DNA of 64,000 nucleotides from Myxococcales bacterium (GCA_016699535.1 CP064980.1:2178001-2242000); one strand, 5' to 3'; counted from the stretch's first letter, positions 37,966 through 48,806 are shown. Notes: generated by a model not told the origin, from the sequence alone. Numbers and translations are program-made.

Positions 37966-38070
37966 AGGTGCTCTATCCAGATCATCTTATGTTTCTGTAA
38001 TTTTTTACTCTTCATGTGTGTAGAATTACAATTTTATGATAAACTCTATGTATTGATAAAGAGGTGAATC

Positions 38071-39135
38071 ATGGGGTTTAGCGGTATCTACGAGCTTCCC
38101 GTAGAACAAAGCAATTGGGTTTTCGACGGCCAGACAAATGTTTCAATGAATTGGCGCTATGGAGATGGACGCGCTGAGATACTCCAGCTTTACGAAAAAG
38201 GAAAAGCGAAACAATGGAATGCAACAGAACGCAGCGATTGGTCTATAGAAGTTGACCCCGACAATCCCATGGGTCTAGCAGACCAATCTATACCTATCTA
38301 TGGAACCCGTGTTTGGGAACGGTTACCGGAGAGCAAACGCCGTGAGGTACGTAAACATGTACAAGCTTTCCAAATTTCCCAGTTTCTGCATGGCGAACAA
38401 GGAGCGCTTATTGCAACATCGAAACTAGTCCAGTCCGCTCCCAGCATCGATGAAAAATTCTTTGCTGCAACCCAAGCTATTGATGAAGCTCGGCATGTGG
38501 AGGTTTTTTCTCGACTACTACGTGACAAAATAAAAGTAGCTTATCCTATTAGTGAACAACTCAAGAAGCTTCTGGAGAATGGGCTCTCCGATCGTCGTTG
38601 GGATATGACCTATCTAACCATGCAGGTGCTCATCGAAGGTTTAGCGCTCGCAGCCTTCCAACGCTATCGCGATTACGGACTCAGCCAGTTACCCTCTAGT
38701 ATTATGGCATACGTCATGCAAGATGAAGCGAGGCATGTCGCGTTCGGACGGATCGCGTTGCGACAGTATTATCCACAACTTTCCGAAAAGGAACGTGACG
38801 AACGCGAGGAATTCGCTGTCGAAGCTTGCCATCTCATGCTTGAACGCTATCAGCCGAAGGGTTTTTGGCAAGATTTGGATCTACCTGAGCAAGAATGTGC
38901 AGAAGCGATCACGTCTTCAGGGTTACAGCAGAATTTTCGTGAGAGAATCTTTTCGCGAGTCGTACCCACTATGAAGGATATAGGCCTTTGTGGTAAGCGG
39001 ATCCGCGGTGCATACGAAGATATGGGGGTATTACACTTTTGCGATGTCGATGCTGGTGAGATTCTGGCCAACGATGAAAAGGTGGCTGAGCAGTTTGATG
39101 CGCTTCGCCTTGCCCAAGATTCCAAAGGAATTTAA
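38071..39135 (+). CDS. Ferritin-like diiron oxygenase
   Basis: 354 residues. Diiron ligands are clear: E109 (HGEQGA), E139-x-x-H142 (IDEARHVEVF), E189 (LIEGLA) and E219-x-x-H222 (QDEARHVAFG). The spacing and the paired DEARH motifs resemble R2-like/AurF-like oxygenases and epoxidases. The N-terminal segment LQLYEKGKAKQWNA is common in this group. Strong RBS (AAGAGGTG) upstream. The LanB-like gene begins 43 bp downstream on the same strand, so the two probably form an operon; joint action on a peptide or amine substrate is inference. Confidence 0.8.
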   Translation: MGFSGIYELPVEQSNWVFDGQTNVSMNWRYGDGRAEILQLYEKGKAKQWNATERSDWSIEVDPDNPMGLADQSIPIYGTRVWERLPESKRREVRKHVQAFQISQFLHGEQGALIATSKLVQSAPSIDEKFFAATQAIDEARHVEVFSRLLRDKIKVAYPISEQLKKLLENGLSDRRWDMTYLTMQVLIEGLALAAFQRYRDYGLSQLPSSIMAYVMQDEARHVAFGRIALRQYYPQLSEKERDEREEFAVEACHLMLERYQPKGFWQDLDLPEQECAEAITSSGLQQNFRERIFSRVVPTMKDIGLCGKRIRGAYEDMGVLHFCDVDAGEILANDEKVAEQFDALRLAQDSKGI

Positions 39136-39178
39136 CAAAGAAACATTAAAGCACTTCCGCTGAACAGGTGAGCATTCG

Positions 39179-41663
39179 ATGAATCAAGCGAAGGAAGACT
39201 GGAAGTACTGGCCTTGGGTCTGCTTACGCGGAGCTGGATTTCCCGTTAGCTGGGCCGGAAGTTTACGGATGGACTCATTGGTACAAGAGGCAAACTGTCT
39301 TTTAGTTCAAGAACAAGCTGTGCAAGAATTAAAGGAAAAAATTGTACTTCAAGCAGAGCGAATCATCGGAGAATATGATGGCGCACAACGACGGCCAATT
39401 GCCAAAGCGTTAAAATTGCTCCGGGTCGGAAAAGTTCCCGAGTCCTGTGGGCATCACGAACTAGACAAGGAGTTGCAAAAACTGGATCGAGCAGTACTTG
39501 GACTATCCGATCTATCAAAACGCTACGAAGAACACTATGACAATTCAGCTTTAACTCTGCGCAAAACCATACTTGGTATGACAGAGAACAATGCTTTTAG
39601 GGAAGCTCTAACTTGGCAAAACCTCGAAGCGTTGCATGGATCGATCGAAGCTTTACAAAAGATGCCTTTGCACAACAACAGCTCCGATTCCAGGCGCAGA
39701 GAGGCAGTCGTCGTTAGCTATATACAACGATACTCCACTAAAAACTCTTCAATAGGCTTTTTTGGACCAGTCGGATGGGGGTATTTGCGTGATAAAGAAA
39801 TGCATCTAGATCTTCATTCTGGCGGTGCTCTCGTAAAAAATACTAGGGTTTACTTCGAGCACTGGGCTATCCAGCTCATAGCGGACAAACTTAGCGAGGA
39901 TAGTAAGGTAAAAGAGTTTATCCCCCTAAAAAACCCATCCTCGAGTACATATAGTTTCCCACAAAGCTTATTTTGATTCTGAAAAACTTAACCTTACAGA
40001 CAAGCAGCTCGATGTGTTGTCATGTTGTCTGAAAGGCTTGCCTGTACACAGTGTTTCAACAGAAACAGGCTTAGATAAAGAAGAAGTTTTTGAAATTTTG
40101 CGCATGCTTGTCGATAAGAACTTAGTTTCTTGGAAGATAGAAATTCCTTCTCAATCCACCGACCCGGACCAGGATTTAGTGCGCTTTATCCAAAAGCATT
40201 CATTAGACCAAAAACAAGTCTGTGATATTGCGAAGGTGCACGAGATACTTGCATGCAAGGATAAAGCAAAGTCATCCTTTGGTGAAATCCATGCGATCGA
40301 GAAAGTCTTGAAGGAAACAAACGATTTGTTTGAGAACTACACCGGTCAATCTTCTAAGCGGAAAGGGGGGCAAGCTTACGCCGGAAGAGATATCATGTAC
40401 ATGGATTGTTCGCGGGACGTAGACTTTTTTTTTGGAGAGGAGTTCTTGAAAAAAATTACCCCGCCAATGTCACTGCTATTGAAAAGCGTTCGTTGGTACA
40501 CTTATGAAATCGCTAAGGTGTACAAAAAGATGGCAAGCGAAACAGTTGATAGCGCAAGCGCAAATAAGCGTGTCTGCTTAGCTGAGGTGCTGGATCGCAT
40601 TATGCCTGAAATGCAAAGAAACTGGATTGAAAATAAACCAGCACCACAAATCGCGCCTATTGTGTCACTGTTTAGAGACAAATGGAGTAGGCTGTTGGGA
40701 GTCGATAGCAGCACGAGCTTGATACATCGGAGTTCACAGGAGCTTGAGTCCGCCGTGGACGAGGAATTCCATGCACCGTATCCTGGATGGCCCAGCGCAC
40801 GGATCGCATCTCCTCGATTTTGCATCTCAGCCCCTTCATTGCGTGACGTTCAATCTGGGAACTACTTGATTGCTTGTACAGAACTCATGCCATCCATTAA
40901 TTTTTTCTGTCATCCCGTAATGTATCTGTCCTACTCCAAGCCTTCCGGTTTTATAGAAGAGCTCCGAAAGGATGTCCCAATCGTTACGTGCACCATACCT
41001 TTTGAAGAAGGAAATAGAGTAGCTCGCCGTTTTTTTAAATCAGTGCGCAACACGTACAGTTTGTTAGTTGATTTTGCCTCTTCTGACTATCCACAAGAAC
41101 GGAGACTAAGCGTCAAGGATCTCGTGGTTGAAAAAAACGGCACCGAATTGGTTGTTAGAAATATCAACAACAACGATTTGTATTCTCTCGAATCGGTCTT
41201 GGATGACCTTCTCTCAGCGGTAGCTTATCGAGACTGTCTATTAACCTGGGACCAAGACCATAGCCCACGTGTTCAAATAGATGACTTAGTTATTGCAAGA
41301 GAATCATGGACGATCCTTCCGAAAGACCTGGAACCCCTTTCAAAAGAACACACAAGCAATCGTTTCTTGGCAGCTCAGAGATGGCTAAAGAGAGCCGGAC
41401 TTCCACAGCAGTTTTTTGCTTACCTTCCGCCGGAGTCCCCCTTGTATGTTGACTTTCAAAGTCCGATTTCCATCGATATCTTCTTAAAGCAAGTTAAACA
41501 AAAACATGGACCCTTTATGATCTCGGAGTTGTTCCCGACCCTTGAGAATACCTTTCTTCCAAACAGACAGGGCGAAACCTATACGAGTGAATTTCACCTC
41601 ATTTCTGTTGATCCGTTATCTTGGACCTGCGGGTGGTCCGTTTTCGACTCCAGTTTGAAATAG
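39179..41663 (+). pseudogene. LanB-like lantibiotic dehydratase, frameshifted
   Basis: The N-terminal part (39179-39976) has the lantibiotic dehydratase N-domain hallmark YIQRYSTKNSSIGFFGPVGWG (shown in part: STKNSSIGFFGPVGWG). The remainder (to 41663) continues in another frame with YAGRDIMYMDCSRDVDFFF and the C-terminal dehydratase body. One extra C in the CCC at 39958-39960 explains the break: removing it gives FHKAYFDSEKLNLTDKQ. The joined protein is ~828 residues. LanB enzymes glutamylate Ser/Thr with glutamyl-tRNA and eliminate to dehydroamino acids. No SpaB_C-type domain, cyclase, transporter or precursor peptide was found nearby. Confidence 0.7.
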
Positions 41664-41741
41664 AGAGTCTGACTAAGATAGATACATCATGTAGCCTGAA
41701 GCGGAATGGGACCGTGTTTCGTTTCAGTTGGATTCAGGGGA

Positions 41742-43939
41742 CTATAACGTCCGTGTTTCTGTGCTGGGAACCTCACGCCCTATGAAATAGCCTTGTAATA
41801 GAACGCAACCGATTTCGGTTAGGATATGAGCTTCTTCTTCACATTCAACACCTTCAGCAATGGCGACAATTTTTCTTCTAGTGCATGCTGAACTATGCGC
41901 TCAAGTAATCGTCGACGGCGAGGTTGTTTGTGGATGTCTCGTACAAGGTCCATATCGAGTTTTACAAAATCGGGCTCCAGTATAGTCAGTGCATTGAGGC
42001 TTGCATGGCCGGATCCCAAATCATCTATTGCAATTTGGTAGCCGTTCTTTCTCAGCTCTGTGAGTCTTTTTTGAAAGCCAGGGATTTCTGTAATTGGTGT
42101 TTTTTCGGTAATCTCAAAAACGATTCGGTGAGCGTATGGAATTAAAGGGGAGTCTTTAGCGTAAAGCTCAGGGTCCTCAATTTCTGCGGGATGAAGATTG
42201 ATGAACACTTTTACATCGGGAGGAAGATCTCCAATGCCTTCGACCACCCGGGAGCGCACTAAACGACTAAGACTCCAAATTTTGCCAGTCTGAACCGCAG
42301 CATGAAATAACTCGCCAACCCCCAGATGGCTTCCCAACTGCGAGCGGCTTAGTGCTTCAAAACCAAAGATTCGATTGTTCTGGATATCTTTTATAGGTTG
42401 ATAAACTAGAGAAAGCTCTCTGCTTTGCAGCAAAGTATCAAGTTGTTCAGCACGATATGAAAATGCCTTCTTAGCTAGAGCTACTCCACTGGCTATTTGT
42501 TCCCTAAGTAAATGGCGTCGTGTTAGTCCATCATCGATGGTACTCTGCAAAGACTCCGCAACGTCTTCCAATAAGATAAACGAGTCAACACGAGCCAGGT
42601 TTGAGCCTTTCAGTGCAAAAACCAGATCACGAGATTCTATACATAGAACTCTCAGTGCCTGTGGACATGAGGCCATGGACCCGCCTAAAAGGTCTATGCC
42701 TAGAGTCGGTACTAAATTCTGGTCGGCTACAATGACGTCGAATGAAAAATCACGGCATGCCTCGGCAGCCTTTGCGGGCGTCGTAGCGAGTGTAATTTGA
42801 TAGTCTCCGGTCGATAAACAGCGTTCTAGAAGAGTACGTTTTTCATCATCCGTACAAACGATAAGAACTCGCGGAAGTTTGGCCTTTTTTTGAGCCGTAT
42901 CTTTTATGGTCAGTTCCGAGTCGTAGACCACGACACGATCACGGCCTGTCTCCTTTGCGATGTACAAGGCTTGATCGGCGTGCGAGATCAATTTATCAAT
43001 AGAATGCCCATGCATCGGATAGATAGCAACTCCAACACTGATTGTTTGCTGCAGGCTTGCACCATTTATGATCTCTGAAACATTCAACTGTTTCACGGCA
43101 GTGGCGCAACGTGTTGCAACTTCACGGACATTTTCTCCGTGTGTTTCTGTTAGCAATACCGAAAACTCTTCTCCTCCCATGCGGGCGACATTATCACTTG
43201 TCCGTAATGTACCCGCTATGGCGTTGCTCGAAGCAATTAGTAAAGCGTCGCCTGCCGGATGACCAAAAGTATCATTTACAAGTTTGAATCGATCAAGATC
43301 ACACATCATGATTGCAAGCGACCGATTGTGTCGGTGAGCAAGGTCAAGTGCTTTGTTCGCATATTTAACGAAAGCGCGACGATTCAACAAACCAGTCAAT
43401 GGATCAGTTAAAGACAACCGAGTTACCTCTTCCAAAGCGGCTGAAAGTTCTCTAGTGCGCTGCTCGACCAGGCTCTCTAGGTCTGCGGCTCTGGCATGAG
43501 TAAGGCGTAGAAGGTCTTTGTAGTGCCCATGAAGCCGAGCGTCATCGCTTACGTCTCGAATAATCTGAACAAGTCCGATGATGTCTTTTTTCTCATTTTC
43601 AATGGGTATGAAAGAAAGATCAACAATATGGCTTTTTCCAGTTGCATCGCGTACTTCGACTTCAGCCAACCGCGTTGGGTCACGGCTCTCAATACATCGT
43701 TGCACCGTGTCTTTGTCTTGTCGTTCAGTTCGACCTAGAAGCGAATATGCTTGCTCCCCGTTTCTTAGAACTTTATTTAGTTCACGATGACGAAGACCTG
43801 TCATCGAAGCATAGAGGTTGTTGAAATGCAGTGGTTTTCCGCTGGGGTCTATAATAACCGCAGCATCTTGAATGCCGTTGACTACGGTACAGGCTAAACG
43901 CAATGCGATGTCTCTTTCGTTTACGTTTTTCCTGTCCAT
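41742..43939 (-). pseudogene. PAS-GGDEF-REC-EAL bifunctional c-di-GMP protein, frameshifted near the end
   Basis: From 43939: a PAS domain (VVNGIQDAAVIIDPSGKPLH), a coiled linker, GGDEF with intact GGEEF (ARMGGEEFSVLL), a degenerate receiver-like domain (PRVLIVCTDDEKRTLLERCL) and EAL (FGFEALSRSQ, AIDDLGSGHASLNALTILEP). The frame stops at 41819 inside the EAL domain. Restoring one A in the T run at 41870-41874 gives KIVAIAEGVECEEEAHILT and LLQGYFIGREVPS, ending at 41742. The last essential EAL residues are thus present. Third gene of an operon with a STAS protein and an anti-sigma-type kinase. Confidence 0.8.
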
Positions 43940-43949
43940 TCAAGTACTC

Positions 43950-44432
43950 CTAATCAATTTGTCGTTGGAAAAACGCGAAATAAGAATCTATCAAATCATC
44001 AAATTCAGAATTCTGACCACATGATTGACAAGTGGTGATTTCTACAACCTTCGTGATGGAGAAATCAGACATATCTTGGACGTTGTTTTGTTCGTTTCCG
44101 CATGAGCCGCAGTAATAGGGAACCAACACCGACGCTACAGATGCCTTGCCCTTCATGTTCGAAATCATGTTGAGCTGTCTTACGACTGGCGCTGAGCATT
44201 CTTCAAGAATTACTCGACGGTTTCCTTCACAGAGTTTGTCAATGAAGCGTATCCATTCGCGTACTCCAATCGAATTTATAGATTCAATACCGCTAAGGTT
44301 GAGCACTACAGGACCATCGATCTTTTCAAGCACGGAAGCGAAATCGCTCTGTTCCGTGATAGCACCCGAGAGTATAATCCGGGAATAATCATTTTTCGTG
44401 CCGCCATTTTTCCATTCTAAACTGCGATACAT
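43950..44432 (-). CDS. STAS-like protein with zinc ribbon
   Basis: About 160 residues. ATG 44432 is chosen for the GAGGAGAAGG ribosome site six bases upstream. A STAS-like fold is indicated by VVLNLSGIESINSIGVREWI, the region that carries the phosphorylated Ser in anti-anti-sigma factors. A C-terminal zinc ribbon follows (YYCGSCGNEQ ... TTCQSCGQN). It lies 16 bp after the HATPase gene and 10 bp before the GGDEF-EAL gene, fitting a partner-switching cassette that feeds c-di-GMP output. The regulator-kinase pairing is inference. Confidence 0.7.
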   Translation of the reverse strand: MYRSLEWKNGGTKNDYSRIILSGAITEQSDFASVLEKIDGPVVLNLSGIESINSIGVREWIRFIDKLCEGNRRVILEECSAPVVRQLNMISNMKGKASVASVLVPYYCGSCGNEQNNVQDMSDFSITKVVEITTCQSCGQNSEFDDLIDSYFAFFQRQID

Positions 44433-44448
44433 TTCGTCCTTCTCCTCA

Positions 44449-45459
44449 TTAACCATAGCCATTGTTTCGGCGTTGGTTTTCCACAAAAATGTTAAAAGAC
44501 TTGCCTCGCTTGATAAAATCTCGATACGAACCACGGACATCGACGATTCCAATAATTTCCGTCCGCTTATTACAACTTAGGTTGATTACGAAATGGGAAA
44601 GGGCATTGTAGGCCTGATAAAGGCCAAGTCCGGCTCCGCCAGTGTCCCAAGAAACTTGCTGCTCGCCGTTGCGAAAGCATTTTGCTAAATAATTTGTAAC
44701 CTTATTTGCACGCAATGACCCAAATGAGTCTGCGACACTGATGCCTAAGCGATGCCCATCATAACATAGGACTGCTTCTATTTTTTCATCGACATCTAAA
44801 ACGACCTCTTGGGATCTTGCCATGTCAGCATAACGCGGTTCGCTTTTCTTATCAGTGGGAGCATTATATACGGCATTCATCACGAGTTCGTCAGCCACGA
44901 TGACATAGCTTTCAGCTAGTCGACTAGGTATGCCTACTTCTTTGGCGAACTGTTTGGCCTCCTCTATAAATTCTCGAGCATCGTGAGTAGAAAGGATTTC
45001 ATAGTTTTTTTGCTTTGATGCCCATGAAAAATATTTTTTGATTCCAAAGATGTCATTCTGGATGATTTTCTGAATGGTGACCAGGAACTCGTCCGAGTCT
45101 TGATTGATGTTGTGAGCTAATAAGTTGGTTAGGCCATAGACCCCGAAGAGAACACCAAGATCTTCATGCGGGATATTTTGTGAATAAATCAGCAAGCGTC
45201 CATTCTTGCATTGCTCTGTTAGCGATTTCAGTAGAGTATCGCGGTCTTCAGGGAGAAAGGCGTCATAGTTAACGACGATCAATGCGTAGTCGTCTATTTT
45301 GTTAGCAGACGAGATTGTTTAATGGACTTCTATATTTCCAGCGGCAACCCGAACTATGTTGGAGATGCTCCTTTTTTGCTTTAAGCTAACTCCATCGAGC
45401 AGTAAGACTTTGCCAATTGGTTTTGCGGAAATCTGATCGTTTAAACAATGGTTAATCAA
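44449..45459 (-). pseudogene. Receiver-like/HATPase anti-sigma-type kinase with in-frame stop
   Basis: The HATPase_c part has ADELVMNAVYNAP (N box), VADSFGSL and DTGGAGLGLYQAYN (G boxes), as in RsbW/SpoIIAB serine kinases. Translation from ATG 45282 gives 277 residues, but the same frame is open further upstream to TTG 45459, reading GKVLLLDGVSLKQKRSISNI like a receiver start, interrupted by a single TAA at 45319-45321 (GAA would restore it). An AGAGG ribosome site precedes the TTG. Probably one ~337-residue protein. First gene of the operon with STAS and GGDEF-EAL. Confidence 0.65.
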
Positions 45460-45659
45460 AGTCGCCTCTTGTTATCAAGTTTAGATGTAACCGTACTCGT
45501 TTTCAAGATAGTGCTTCTGTTAGGCCAGTGTTCACCATACATTATCCTACTCGGCAGTTTAGTTGAACGGCAGTGATGGTGTGCAGCTGCACTCGGGATA
45601 TGGCAAAAGCTCTTGAACCAAAGCCAGCATTTTGATTCCTTGAAGCGCTTTGTTAAACA

Positions 45660-46055
45660 CTAAATCTTGTTTTTAGAACGGAGTTGTAGTTCAAGTTCGT
45701 GAAGCGTTTTTTGAGTGCTTTCGGTTGTGTTAACCACCAAGACTTCTGAAAAATGTTTTTTTACTTCTGCAGCATTGTGAGCATCAGCTAGTACCACTGT
45801 TCTTCCATGTTCATTTTTTAGCTGTCTGATGTTCTCAACCACGACAACAGTGTGCCCTGCTTGTTCCAAAGCTCTGCTGAGGCTTTTGCTTTGACTGTTT
45901 CTGAAAATATGAACTTGCGTAGGTATGGCTGAACGTAATGGAACACGGTTAGCTTTCGCGTTGAGTTTTAATCCACACGCCTGTGCTATACCGACCGCAG
46001 GTCCGGTAACGCTCAGCATAACCAAACAACAAAATAACGCTAAAACCCGGATCAT
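45660..46055 (-). CDS. Small exported protein, unknown function
   Basis: 131 residues with a signal peptide (LALFCCLVMLSVTGPAVGIAQA) and a mature part of alternating beta/alpha character (HTVVVVENIRQL, GRTVVLADAHN, SEVLVVNT), like a small Rossmann-type or receiver-like fold without clear catalytic residues. Two Cys pairs near the N terminus. No family recognised. The 200 bp between this start side and the kinase gene shows nothing further. Confidence 0.5.
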   Translation of the reverse strand: MIRVLALFCCLVMLSVTGPAVGIAQACGLKLNAKANRVPLRSAIPTQVHIFRNSQSKSLSRALEQAGHTVVVVENIRQLKNEHGRTVVLADAHNAAEVKKHFSEVLVVNTTESTQKTLHELELQLRSKNKI

Positions 46056-46126
46056 TGGACACCCCTTTTCACAAGCACATGCTTCTGTTCAGTATGACCT
46101 CAGCGAGTCAACATTCAAGTTTTTTT

Positions 46127-47209
46127 TCAGATACCTAACTGCCAGCTGATTCCGTTTCCGATGATTCGTGCTTCCCTTGTGTTATTGCCTTCTACTTGTA
46201 AGCGAAAGTACACATCATAATACAACGAATCAGAAAGCGCATAGGACATCCCACCTCCCAGTAATATTGAACGTTCATGGAGAATCGGGTCATGATAGTC
46301 CCGAATAATTTTGGGAAGGGTAGACCAGCGTTCCAGATTGCTACCGTAGTCACCGAAATTCAGACCACCATGCTGTAAGTAAAGGTCGGAAGCAATATAA
46401 GCTTGGAAATCGTAGGAGAAGAAATAACCAATTTGTAGACTGGCAGAACTCCTGTTTTGCGAGAATGATGCTGTTTCCGGAGCAATGTCAAAACGCTCGA
46501 CCAATGAAAACTCGTATATGCCATGCAAATACAGTTCGGGTAGCCATGGTGCAAGCGTCATACCCAGGCTGATACCAAAGTGCATTTGTTTCAAACCTCG
46601 GCCTGCCGCGGCAAAGCCTTGAACTTCATAGTGACTCATTGGAAGTGACACTCCGAGCAAAGGAGTGATTGCGATCGGAGCATCAATAATCATGTAGCGA
46701 GCGTCGAGTCGGAAATCTTGGGGCACAAAATGAACGGAGCCGTCGTCATAGTCGCCATGTGGACCGAGAAATCCTCCGCTCCCGCCGTAGTACGGCAAGA
46801 CAAACGGTATGGCCGCTCGGATTGCTAAGTTGTCAATCGGTACGTACTCCGCTTCAAGCGTTATTTGTTGGTTTATGACGGTTCCACCGGGGACTCGTAT
46901 GCCATCCGCTACGATAGAGTCTGACCAATTCAGGCTGTGACTGAGTGAAGTGCTTAGGGTATGTGCTGGATTGACCCACGCTTGCGCTTGTGTTTTTAGC
47001 GGGAATACAAATATAGACAATACAATTGCTAAAACAGTGCTTGGAAAAAGGTGATTTTCAGTTTTAGCAAACAGCCTAGATTTACAAAGACCACAACGAA
47101 TACAGTTATGTGATTTATAACCGTGTTCGTTGTGTATCCCTGCGTCCAGAAAGTGCCGTCTACTGTGTCGCACTCTTTTGATAGAAGCCGACTTTGCAGT
47201 TGGCAGCAA
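46127..47209 (-). CDS. Putative outer-membrane beta-barrel protein
   Basis: Up to 360 residues. A signal sequence (STVLAIVLSIFVFPLKTQAQA) starts only after ~55 residues, and the ATG at 47209 lies inside the upstream gene, so the true start is probably further in, perhaps a non-ATG codon near 47080. The mature part has repeated amphipathic strands ending in aromatic residues (LDARYMIIDAPIAITPLLGV, LYYDVYFRLQVEG) and a C-terminal SWQLGI, typical of transport-type barrels of the phenol-degradation MetA-like kind. Ligand unknown. Likely co-transcribed with the lipoprotein upstream. Confidence 0.6.
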   Translation of the reverse strand: MLPTAKSASIKRVRHSRRHFLDAGIHNEHGYKSHNCIRCGLCKSRLFAKTENHLFPSTVLAIVLSIFVFPLKTQAQAWVNPAHTLSTSLSHSLNWSDSIVADGIRVPGGTVINQQITLEAEYVPIDNLAIRAAIPFVLPYYGGSGGFLGPHGDYDDGSVHFVPQDFRLDARYMIIDAPIAITPLLGVSLPMSHYEVQGFAAAGRGLKQMHFGISLGMTLAPWLPELYLHGIYEFSLVERFDIAPETASFSQNRSSASLQIGYFFSYDFQAYIASDLYLQHGGLNFGDYGSNLERWSTLPKIIRDYHDPILHERSILLGGGMSYALSDSLYYDVYFRLQVEGNNTREARIIGNGISWQLGI

Positions 47210-48008
47210 TTAGATCAACGTTTCGTCCCTCGACGGTTTCAAAAGTATGTTGAAACAATCCGAAAAGGAAAGCGCCGGTATCCGGAATCAGATCGATGTA
47301 TTCTTTCGGAACTGTCTTGCTGCCCTGATCGTATGGCATCGAACAGATTACGTGGTTACCTACGTTTTCTTCGAAAAACAGCAAGAAAGCGCCGACGCTT
47401 GGTTCATCAGTGGTGTCAAGCACCTCCCAAGTCATCGTGAAATCGCTTGCGGGATCTACCTCGAACAAACCTGGAATGACTGGGTCAGTGGTGAAGTCAC
47501 CAGGCAAAAACAGGTCCCAGTCCTTGGCTGCAAATTCAGCACTGCCAGGGATCGTCACGTTGTAAGTCGTGTTAACGGGGTAGTCAGCAAAATTCTGCCA
47601 AAAGAAACCACGATCATGGTTGCTATACATACCGTCAACAATATCTGTACTGGAGTCAATCTGGTCTGTCTGACCACCACCCGTTAGGGTCATGGTGTCG
47701 CCAGGGTCGAGGTATTGTACGCCGTCTGGTAGAAATTGTGGCCACATTTGATCTCTTCGAATCGCATAACAGTCGCCTACACCGATTCGTTCAGGTTTCA
47801 CCCCAGTATAGTCCCCAATAAAAAACGAGGTCATCTGCATGATTATGTTTCCGTACTCGTAGGTTCCATCCGGGAATACCATGCGCTCAAAACGAACTTC
47901 TCCTCCCTCAGGAAGATTATTTCCGTGAGATATTTGCTTGTCTTCAGCACAGGACATTAAGACGGTAATCCACAATGCCAAACCACTAAGCGACAACAGT
48001 CGTGTCAT
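47160..48008 (-). CDS. Hypothetical lipoprotein
   Basis: About 282 residues from ATG 48008 (AAGGTGG ribosome site). Lipobox at ALWITVLMSC. The mature part is acidic and rich in Gly/Asp, with beta-sandwich character (TMTWEVLDTTDEPSVGAF) and Cys in GVGDCYAIRR, HVICSMPY and AANCKVGFY. No family recognised. It overlaps the N-terminal reading frame of the barrel gene, so the two are probably a unit at the outer membrane. Confidence 0.6.
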   Translation of the reverse strand: MTRLLSLSGLALWITVLMSCAEDKQISHGNNLPEGGEVRFERMVFPDGTYEYGNIIMQMTSFFIGDYTGVKPERIGVGDCYAIRRDQMWPQFLPDGVQYLDPGDTMTLTGGGQTDQIDSSTDIVDGMYSNHDRGFFWQNFADYPVNTTYNVTIPGSAEFAAKDWDLFLPGDFTTDPVIPGLFEVDPASDFTMTWEVLDTTDEPSVGAFLLFFEENVGNHVICSMPYDQGSKTVPKEYIDLIPDTGAFLFGLFQHTFETVEGRNVDLIAANCKVGFYQKSATQ

Positions 48009-48149
48009 ACTTGCCACCTTTCTTTTTTGAAGGATAACAGGCCTTGAACCTGGGATCGAGAAATCGTTTGATTTACAACTGCAGAGCACTGGCTCACAAA
48101 GGGAGTCGGTATGAAACGCAAAAGATACATGAAAGAGCTAAATTATAGG

Positions 48150-48430
48150 ATTCCTGATGCAGGCGGAGGTCAGGGGAGCGGTGGTGAGCGAGCGATGGGT
48201 GCGTAAGCTGTATCGTGAACTGGGCCTATCCGTGATGATTCGCCGCAGGACAAAGCTAAACGAAAACTCCTGGGGCTCAAAGCAGCTATTTCGCTGTGCG
48301 CATACAACGTCGTTCGCTTGCTTGATAAGGCCACTCAAAAGCACGGTTTCCCCAAACCCATCCGTTGTGGCCACGGCCCAGAGTTTTGAAGCCGTATCTT
48401 CGATCAGTGAGCCACAGCGCACTTATCCTT
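48150..48430 (+). pseudogene. IS3-family transposase (OrfB) remnant
   Basis: The region reads VSERWVRKLYRELGLSVMIR, which matches the HTH_21 region of IS3-group OrfB. After an internal deletion a second frame reads LDKATQKHGFPKPIRCGHGPEF, matching the segment around the second catalytic Asp (usual form VDNGPEF; the Asp is replaced by His here), followed by stops. It is a decayed insertion element without recognisable ends. It marks past transposition in this accessory stretch. Confidence 0.6.
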
Positions 48431-48806
48431 TTTCTGGTATCGCTATTTCTGAAACGGCATAAACCTTCCATTTTTGTTCATATTTATGAAGTATGTAGAT
48501 CACGTAGTACTGCTCAAATATCGTACCGTTTTTATGGTAACGACATCCATTGATACTGACGTGAGCCTTTGTTCCACAAATGCCTTCAACTGATACCCGT
48601 CTGGTGGTGGAATGAGTCCATGTTGTCGTTTTCGAAAAAAGTTCATTGCTTAGGGGGTAGCTGTCCAGCGATACGATTCCATCCATAGAAATAACGAGTA
48701 ACGGATAATGAATATGCTCGTCTACGGCGTCCTTATCACCTCTTTCCCACGCGTCCCGAAGTGCACGAATGGTTGCTACAATATCATTTTCATTGCGTTC
48801 GTTCAT
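48423..48806 (-). CDS. NTF2/SnoaL-like small protein
   Basis: About 127 residues from ATG 48806 (an in-frame ATG lies further upstream at 48869). The start ATIRALRDAWERGDKDAVDE, the beta-sheet core (HVSINGCRYHKNGTIF) and the C-terminal WKVYAVSEIAIP have the cone-like NTF2 fold pattern. Such domains serve as small enzymes, immunity proteins or binding modules; no catalytic set can be named. Its 3' end overlaps the transposase remnant slightly. Confidence 0.5.
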   Translation of the reverse strand: MNERNENDIVATIRALRDAWERGDKDAVDEHIHYPLLVISMDGIVSLDSYPLSNELFSKTTTWTHSTTRRVSVEGICGTKAHVSINGCRYHKNGTIFEQYYVIYILHKYEQKWKVYAVSEIAIPEKG

